Source of the DNA: a virus
DNA length: 64,000 nt
Virus record (IMG/VR): IMGVR_UViG_3300032331_003609
Location: 124,001 to 188,000 of that record
Reading direction: 5' to 3' (one strand)
A program made the translations under genes and the position numbers. The notes below the pieces were generated by a model. It had not been told where the DNA came from. It made no database searches and was given only the letters and a program-made list of their open reading frames with translations. Every line of letters starts with the position of its first letter. Position 1 is the stretch's first letter. This document shows, in pieces, positions 59,955 to 64,000 of the stretch.

Positions 59955-60580
59955 TTAGTATAGTTTTTCCCCACGCTATGAACAAAGAGAATGATGCGGT
60001 TCTCCAATTGAAATTAAAAATGTTAGAAGAGAATTCCACTTACCCCTATGAGGTTATGGTTTTATCCAACACAGGAAGACCTGATTTAGTTTATGAATCA
60101 TGGGATTGGATGATGAGAAGAGCTAAATATGACCTGGTTCTATGGGATAATTCAGATATAACATATGCTCCAAAATTCATGGATAATATTATCAAACACA
60201 AAGATGATGCAGATTGGTTAGGACTCGAATTAATTGAATGTGGAGCCATAGGAGTGGCTGCAACCAACATCCATCAAGATTTTGGAAGAACAGCAAATTC
60301 TTTCAATAGATCAGAATTTGAAAAATGGGTGGAAGAATATTCTAAAGATCGCCCATCAATAAGAGAAGGATTTTGCTGGTACTCTCCTTCAGTTTGGAAG
60401 AAAGAATGGTACATTAAAATAGGTGGTTTTAACTTCTCAAAGCCATTTCCTCACCCGAATGATTCTGAGTTTAGAGAGAAGTGTATAGCAGCAGGATCAA
60501 CATTTGCTGTTGTTAATTCTTTTGCATATCATTTTCAAAGAGCAGGAGAAAATAGGGGAGAAAAACCAGAAAGAGAATAA
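59951..60580 (+). CDS. Glycosyltransferase-like protein
   Basis: A 209-residue GT2-like protein: MISIVFPHAMNKENDAVLQL, YPYEVMVLSNTGRPDLVYES, KYDLVLWDNSDITYAPKFMD near 56 (D-N-S-D as the metal site), GFCWYSPSVWKKEWYIKIGG and FPHPNDSEFREKCIAAGS near 165 (compare the 'xEDxdxxxR' helix of GT2). It lies between the epimerase and GDP-fucose synthase. Specificity unknown. Confidence 0.7.
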   Translation: MISIVFPHAMNKENDAVLQLKLKMLEENSTYPYEVMVLSNTGRPDLVYESWDWMMRRAKYDLVLWDNSDITYAPKFMDNIIKHKDDADWLGLELIECGAIGVAATNIHQDFGRTANSFNRSEFEKWVEEYSKDRPSIREGFCWYSPSVWKKEWYIKIGGFNFSKPFPHPNDSEFREKCIAAGSTFAVVNSFAYHFQRAGENRGEKPERE

Positions 60581-60590
60581 TCAATGATAT

Positions 60591-61526
60591 ATGAAAAAAA
60601 ATATTGCAATATTTGGATCAACAGGATTAGTTGGTTCTAACATTCTTAAAAAAATAGACACCGAAAAATATAAGGTTTATGCTCCTTCGAGAAAGGAGCT
60701 AGATCTTTTCGATCAGGAAAAGGTCCTAGATTGGTTCTTTGAAAATAAAATGGAATATGTAATCATTGCAGCTGCTAGGGTTGGAGGAATAGTTGCTAAT
60801 TCAACATACCCTACAGAATTCTTGCATGAGAATCTCACAATCCAAAATAATATTATAATGTCTGCTTTAAAGAGCGATGTCAAAAATCTTATATTTCTAG
60901 GATCTTCTTGCATTTATCCGAGAGAATGCCCACAACCAATTAAGGAAGAATATCTACTAACTGGTCCTTTAGAGAAGACAAATAAATCCTATGCCTTGGC
61001 AAAGATTGCTGGTATTCAATTATGTGATTCGATCAAAGAACAATACGGAAATAATTACTATTCTTTAATGCCGTGTAATCTTTATGGTCCGGGTGATAAT
61101 TTTGATCTAGAAGCTTCCCATGTTATTCCGGGAATGATTAGAAAAATTGAAAGCGCTAGAGACAACAATCAACCAACGCTTAAACTACTCGGAACAGGAA
61201 GACCCCTTAGAGAATTTCTTTATGTGGAAGATCTAGCAGAAGCTGTAATATTCATGTTAGAAAACTATAACGGAAAAGATGGTTTAATTAACGTTGGAAG
61301 CGGTTCTGAAATCACGATAAAAGATCTAGCAAATATAATTTCACGTGTCATAGGATATAAAGGTGAAATTCTTTTTGATACTGAGGGATTAGACGGAACA
61401 CCCAGAAAGGTAATGGACAATTCTAAAATAGAATCGCTTGGATGGAAACCCCAAATGACATTAGAAACAGGAATAACCGAAACAGTAAAATGGTATTGGG
61501 ACAATAAGGATAAAATTAGAAAATGA
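60591..61526 (+). CDS. fcl: GDP-L-fucose synthase
   Basis: A 311-residue SDR enzyme of the Fcl/WcaG family, carrying out the epimerisation and reduction of GDP-4-keto-6-deoxymannose to GDP-L-fucose. FGSTGLVGSNIL at 8-19 is the NADP-binding motif. AARVGGIVANSTYPTEFLHE near 60 is a strong family signature. SSCIYPRECPQPIKEEYLLT near 104 and SYALAKIAGIQLCD near 131 (Y-x3-K) supply the catalytic residues. CNLYGPGDNFDLEASHVIPG is also conserved. Its length is normal for the family (about 310-320). It overlaps gmd by 4 nt, giving the usual gmd/fcl pair. Confidence 0.92.
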   Translation: MKKNIAIFGSTGLVGSNILKKIDTEKYKVYAPSRKELDLFDQEKVLDWFFENKMEYVIIAAARVGGIVANSTYPTEFLHENLTIQNNIIMSALKSDVKNLIFLGSSCIYPRECPQPIKEEYLLTGPLEKTNKSYALAKIAGIQLCDSIKEQYGNNYYSLMPCNLYGPGDNFDLEASHVIPGMIRKIESARDNNQPTLKLLGTGRPLREFLYVEDLAEAVIFMLENYNGKDGLINVGSGSEITIKDLANIISRVIGYKGEILFDTEGLDGTPRKVMDNSKIESLGWKPQMTLETGITETVKWYWDNKDKIRK

Positions 61527-62530
61527 AAATAGCATTAATAACAGGAGTAAATGGACAGGATGGGTCATATTTAGCAGAGTTGCTTCTTGACAAGGGATAT
61601 ATGGTTCATGGAACAATTAGAAGGTCTTCTTCTTTTAACTCGGGAAGAATAGAACACTTTAGAGAGCATTCAAATTTCAAGAGACACTATATGGATCTAA
61701 CTGATCCAGGAAGTGTATCCCACGTAATTTCTGAATTAAAGCCTGACGAGATTTATAATTTAGCTGCTCAGAGCCATGTAAAAATTTCTTTTGAAATTCC
61801 AAACTATACCGGACAGGTAGATGCTATGGGTACATTAAATGTTCTGGAAGCAATTCGTGTTCATTCACCAAATTCTAAATTATACCAAGCATCAACCTCC
61901 GAGCTTTATGGAAAAGTTCAGGAAACACCTCAGACTGAAACGACCCCATTCTATCCAAGATCTCCATACGGAGTTGCAAAACTATATGGATATTGGATTG
62001 TTAAAAACTACAGGGAGTCTTATAATCTATTTGCATGTAACGGAATTCTTTTTAATCACACCTCTCCGAGAAGAGGTGAAAACTTTGTTGAGAAGAAAAT
62101 TATAGATTCCCTATGTCAAATTAAAAAAGGAAAGACAGATATACTAACTCTTGGAAATCTTTCTGCTAGAAGGGATATAGGACACGCAAAAGAATACGTT
62201 GAAGGTATGTGGAGAATGCTTCAATTAGAATCCCCCGAAGATTTCGTACTAGCAACAGGCAAGACTCACTCTATTAAAGAAATGGTTGATATGGTTTGTC
62301 AAAAATTAGATATTGATATAGATTGGAAGGGCGGGGGTGAAAGAGAAATTGCAATTGATAAATCCTCTGGAGGAATTATTATAGGAATAGATCCTAAGTA
62401 TTATAGACCAGCTGAAGTAGAGCTTTTACAAGGTGATTCAGCTAAAGCTAAAAAAGTATTAGGATGGGAACCAAAACTATCTCTGTCAGAAATATTTGAT
62501 GAGATGATAGCAGAATCACTAAAGGATTAG
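61523..62530 (+). CDS. gmd: GDP-mannose 4,6-dehydratase
   Basis: A 335-residue SDR enzyme converting GDP-mannose to GDP-4-keto-6-deoxymannose, the first step to GDP-fucose. TGVNGQDGSYLAELL at 7-21 is the cofactor motif with the family's 'GQDG'. HGTIRRSSSFNSGRIEH near 29, NLAAQSHVKISFEIPNYTG near 80, and STSELYGKVQETPQTETTPF near 126 are diagnostic. SPYGVAKLYGYWIVKNYRES near 150 gives the Tyr-Lys pair. FNHTSPRRGENFVEKKI is also present. It has near-normal length (about 345-370). It converges with a minus-strand gene, overlapping by 4 nt. Confidence 0.94.
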   Translation: MKIALITGVNGQDGSYLAELLLDKGYMVHGTIRRSSSFNSGRIEHFREHSNFKRHYMDLTDPGSVSHVISELKPDEIYNLAAQSHVKISFEIPNYTGQVDAMGTLNVLEAIRVHSPNSKLYQASTSELYGKVQETPQTETTPFYPRSPYGVAKLYGYWIVKNYRESYNLFACNGILFNHTSPRRGENFVEKKIIDSLCQIKKGKTDILTLGNLSARRDIGHAKEYVEGMWRMLQLESPEDFVLATGKTHSIKEMVDMVCQKLDIDIDWKGGGEREIAIDKSSGGIIIGIDPKYYRPAEVELLQGDSAKAKKVLGWEPKLSLSEIFDEMIAESLKD

Positions 62531-62760
62531 TGATTAGTGTTTGATACGATTTCATTGGCTTTCAAAAGATCTTCTACTGTTTTAACTGTGTATATTGTTT
62601 GGCCAGGTACACCCCAGTCTTTTTGTTCACCCCAATTGATAAATCCTTGATGTGTGATATGGTTTCCTGAATTATAAGAAAAATCGTGATGTCCTTCTTT
62701 CGAAGACGCCTGTTCAAACTCATCCCTAGATGAAATATTTTTATATCCGTATTTTTCCAT
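62527..62760 (-). CDS. Small hypothetical protein
   Basis: A 77-residue polar protein (MEKYGYKNISSRDEFEQASS; HHDFSYNSGNHITHQGFINW; VKTVEDLLKANEIVSNTNH). Its ATG overlaps the stop of the upstream gene by one base, so the pair is co-transcribed from the promoter near 63350. It has several His residues but no known motif. Function unknown. Confidence 0.65.
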   Translation of the reverse strand: MEKYGYKNISSRDEFEQASSKEGHHDFSYNSGNHITHQGFINWGEQKDWGVPGQTIYTVKTVEDLLKANEIVSNTNH

Positions 62761-63338
62761 TATTTCTTTTTCTTTCTTAAGTTAGCTTTTGCCTGCTTGT
62801 AAAGTGCCTTATCTCCCATTTTAGATGTCTTACCCCCTGTAACAAACGAGTTAACCCTAGCCATTGCCCATTGTTGAGGATTAGTTCCTGGTATATGTCC
62901 TATTTTCCAAGCAGCATATCCTCTTTTCCACACTTTTTTTAAAATACCTAATGGGAATCTAGTTTTTTCGGATTTCTTTTTAAGTGCTTTATTTACTGGG
63001 CTAGAAACAGAATCTACACCCTCATTAAGATTGTCCAGGTTATGCTCCTCTTTTAGTTCATTAAAAACCTCCCAGGTTGCAATCTCTACTGCTTCATTGA
63101 ATCCTTCAAAACCTAATATTTTGCTGTTTTTATTTTCTCCAAACATTTTCTTGTATTTATTTGTGTATTGGCTAGTTTTTGTGCCAACTTTTTTACCTTT
63201 GCCTGCCTTTCCTGATTTATAATCTGCATCCCATTCAGTGTATGCTGAGGGATCATTATCAGCCTTATCCTTATTATCTTTAATCTCCCTTTTCATTATT
63301 CGGGGATTTTTGGTGAGATATTTCTTAGGTACTTTCAT
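62760..63338 (-). CDS. DUF5872-like basic protein
   Basis: A 192-residue basic protein. The C-terminal RGYAAWKIGHIPGTNPQQWA, then MARVNSFVTGGK, matches a DUF5872-type segment seen in many large phages. The N-terminal half is Lys-rich and disordered (IMKREIKDNKDKADNDPSAY; YTNKYKKMFGENKN). The middle contains FEGFNE|AVE and NLDNLNE|GVDS, matches to the gp21-type site. ATG 63338 is chosen because the late promoter lies just upstream; a longer frame to 63452 would run through it. The lysine-rich character would suit DNA or scaffold binding in the head. Confidence 0.7.
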   Translation of the reverse strand: MKVPKKYLTKNPRIMKREIKDNKDKADNDPSAYTEWDADYKSGKAGKGKKVGTKTSQYTNKYKKMFGENKNSKILGFEGFNEAVEIATWEVFNELKEEHNLDNLNEGVDSVSSPVNKALKKKSEKTRFPLGILKKVWKRGYAAWKIGHIPGTNPQQWAMARVNSFVTGGKTSKMGDKALYKQAKANLRKKKK

Positions 63339-63347
63339 AATTGTTTT

Positions 63348-63356
63348 TATATATCC
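63348..63356 (-). promoter_or_regulatory. Late promoter GGATATATA (minus strand)
   Basis: GGATATATAAAAACAATT read on the minus strand ends directly before the ATG at 63338. The spacing is shorter than for the other copies (18 nt from the first G). Confidence 0.62.
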
Positions 63357-63455
63357 TGAAATAAATGCTTTTAATCTTCTATAATAAACTGGAAGAAAGA
63401 AAATAAAAGCCTTCATGGCCGCATGTTCAAAAAACTCAAGAAAATAATACAAATT

Positions 63456-64000
63456 ATGACAGATAAGGATATTTCCGAATTGAGGGAAGAATATTCCGTT
63501 TTTTCGTATCAGTGGATAAAAGGGGATAATATTTCACAAACCCAACATTTTGAAGATTTAATAGAGGAAGGTGGAAGAAAATACATCTTATTTTCGGATA
63601 AATCTAGAATAGCATTAGATCTATTAGATGAGTATATGATTAAGGTTGAAAGGGGGTTTGAAGAAATAATTCCAACATCCGATGTTAAGCTAGTATCCCA
63701 AACAGATCTTTCCCAAAACAAGGGGGTAAAAAAGAGGGATGCTCAGGAAATTAAAACCCAAGCCGTAGAAGGAAATCCTATTTTTGCTCTTTTATCAAAG
63801 CAAAAAGAAAACTGGGTAGATGTTGATCTAAAGCTCAGTATTAATCTGCCTCCTAGAAGTTTATGGGACGTTTTAATGGGTTCGTTTGATGAAGCGGAAA
63901 AGGATATTTTAGAGTACGTTACTAAAGACCTTGATATAGAGGTAGTCCGCCAATCTCTGAGGGAATCTATAAAGGATATATATAAAAAGCAAAAAACAAT
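63456..64000 (+). CDS. Hypothetical protein (3' end outside window)
   Basis: An open frame from ATG 63456 to the end of the window, 181 codons with no stop. Another in-frame ATG at 63423 would add 11 residues. The product begins MTDKDISELREEYSVFSYQW, continues HFEDLIEEGGRKYILFSDKS, and has a later domain (INLPPRSLWDVLMGSFDEAE; KDLDIEVVRQSLRESIKDIY). The first part looks like a compact alpha/beta unit and the second is helical. It resembles unnamed proteins of T4-like phages only in general style. It is divergent from the DUF5872-like gene. Confidence 0.65.
   Translation, partial: MTDKDISELREEYSVFSYQWIKGDNISQTQHFEDLIEEGGRKYILFSDKSRIALDLLDEYMIKVERGFEEIIPTSDVKLVSQTDLSQNKGVKKRDAQEIKTQAVEGNPIFALLSKQKENWVDVDLKLSINLPPRSLWDVLMGSFDEAEKDILEYVTKDLDIEVVRQSLRESIKDIYKKQKT

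Noticed and set aside
63339-63452. Upstream extension of the DUF5872-like gene
   Set aside because: The extension would place the late promoter inside the coding sequence; the MKVPKKYL start directly after GGATATATAAAAACAATT is better.
1-64000. tRNA genes, integrase or transposase
   Set aside because: No cloverleaf-like sequence with a conserved TTCGA arm and no recombinase or transposase motif was recognised by reading; tRNAs in particular could be missed by eye.

Overview
The window is a stretch of a large, AT-rich, T4-like contractile-tailed phage (myovirus) genome. The evidence is a T4 virion and replication core: gp19-type tail tube, gp26/gp51-type baseplate hub protein, gp55-type late sigma, gp4-type head-completion nuclease, gp20-type portal, gp21-type prohead protease, gp23-type major capsid protein, gp44 and probably gp62 clamp loader, DNA ligase and T4 RNase H. 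The host is probably a member of the Bacteroidota. Genes start without obvious Shine-Dalgarno sequences, usually after A-rich leaders, several use TTG or GTG, and four promoters carry the Bacteroidota-type TAnnTTTG box. The host call is an inference; the T4-like call is secure.

Layout. 1-2563: two tail-tube paralogues, a small membrane protein, the hub protein and a small overlapping gene. 2600-4327: a long low-complexity protein. 4385-6948: an early/middle operon with dCMP deaminase, a sigma-70/ECF-like sigma factor and a RecB-type nuclease. 6996-9044: two late genes, one a membrane/coiled-coil protein with 26-residue repeats. 9053-17297: a tail-fibre locus with Gly-Thr-Ser (G-X-Y) repeats, a predicted beta-helix fibre and a LamG-like protein. 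17430-24680: a head/neck module with a 749-residue late protein followed by an overlapping frame reachable by a -1 shift, gp55, gp4, an unknown, and two tandem portal genes. 24739-29003: replication/repair operon (ligase, gp44, guanylate kinase-like, RNase H, gp62-like). 29049-34517: a late structural gene, unknowns, a DUF115-like protein, a UvsE-like protein, an Fpg/Nei glycosylase and a 3'-5' exonuclease. 34557-46143: late head module with the protease-scaffold fusion, the major capsid protein and several putative internal head proteins. 46203-49661: a nucleotide kinase-like gene, an asparagine synthetase-like gene and, on the minus strand, an ATP-grasp/retropepsin-like fusion. 49750-52696: more putative head-interior proteins, mostly on the minus strand. 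52843-62530: a glycan locus with eight glycosyltransferase-like genes, a methyltransferase, a CDP-paratose 2-epimerase-like protein, GDP-fucose synthase and GDP-mannose dehydratase. 62527-64000: small unknowns, a DUF5872-like basic protein and a gene running off the window.

How it works together. Two promoter classes can be read by eye. Four copies of a 34-nt element (CATTTTTTAT, then TA[T/C]ATTTG exactly 26 nt downstream start to start) precede metabolic, repair and sigma operons. A GATATATA or TATAAATA element, placed like T4 late promoters, precedes head, tail and fibre genes on both strands and is the likely target of the gp55 homologue. The most interesting system is a set of late proteins whose N-termini look like T4 capsid-targeting peptides and carry [L/I]xE|[G/S] sites of the kind cut by T4 gp21. 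The same window encodes the matching protease, fused to a 15 x 14-residue helical repeat that is probably the scaffold. Together they suggest a large protein cargo packed inside the head, including a nucleotidyltransferase-like enzyme. The glycan locus encodes a complete route from GDP-mannose to GDP-fucose plus a GT10 fucosyltransferase. No tRNA, rRNA, CRISPR array, integrase or insertion sequence was recognised.
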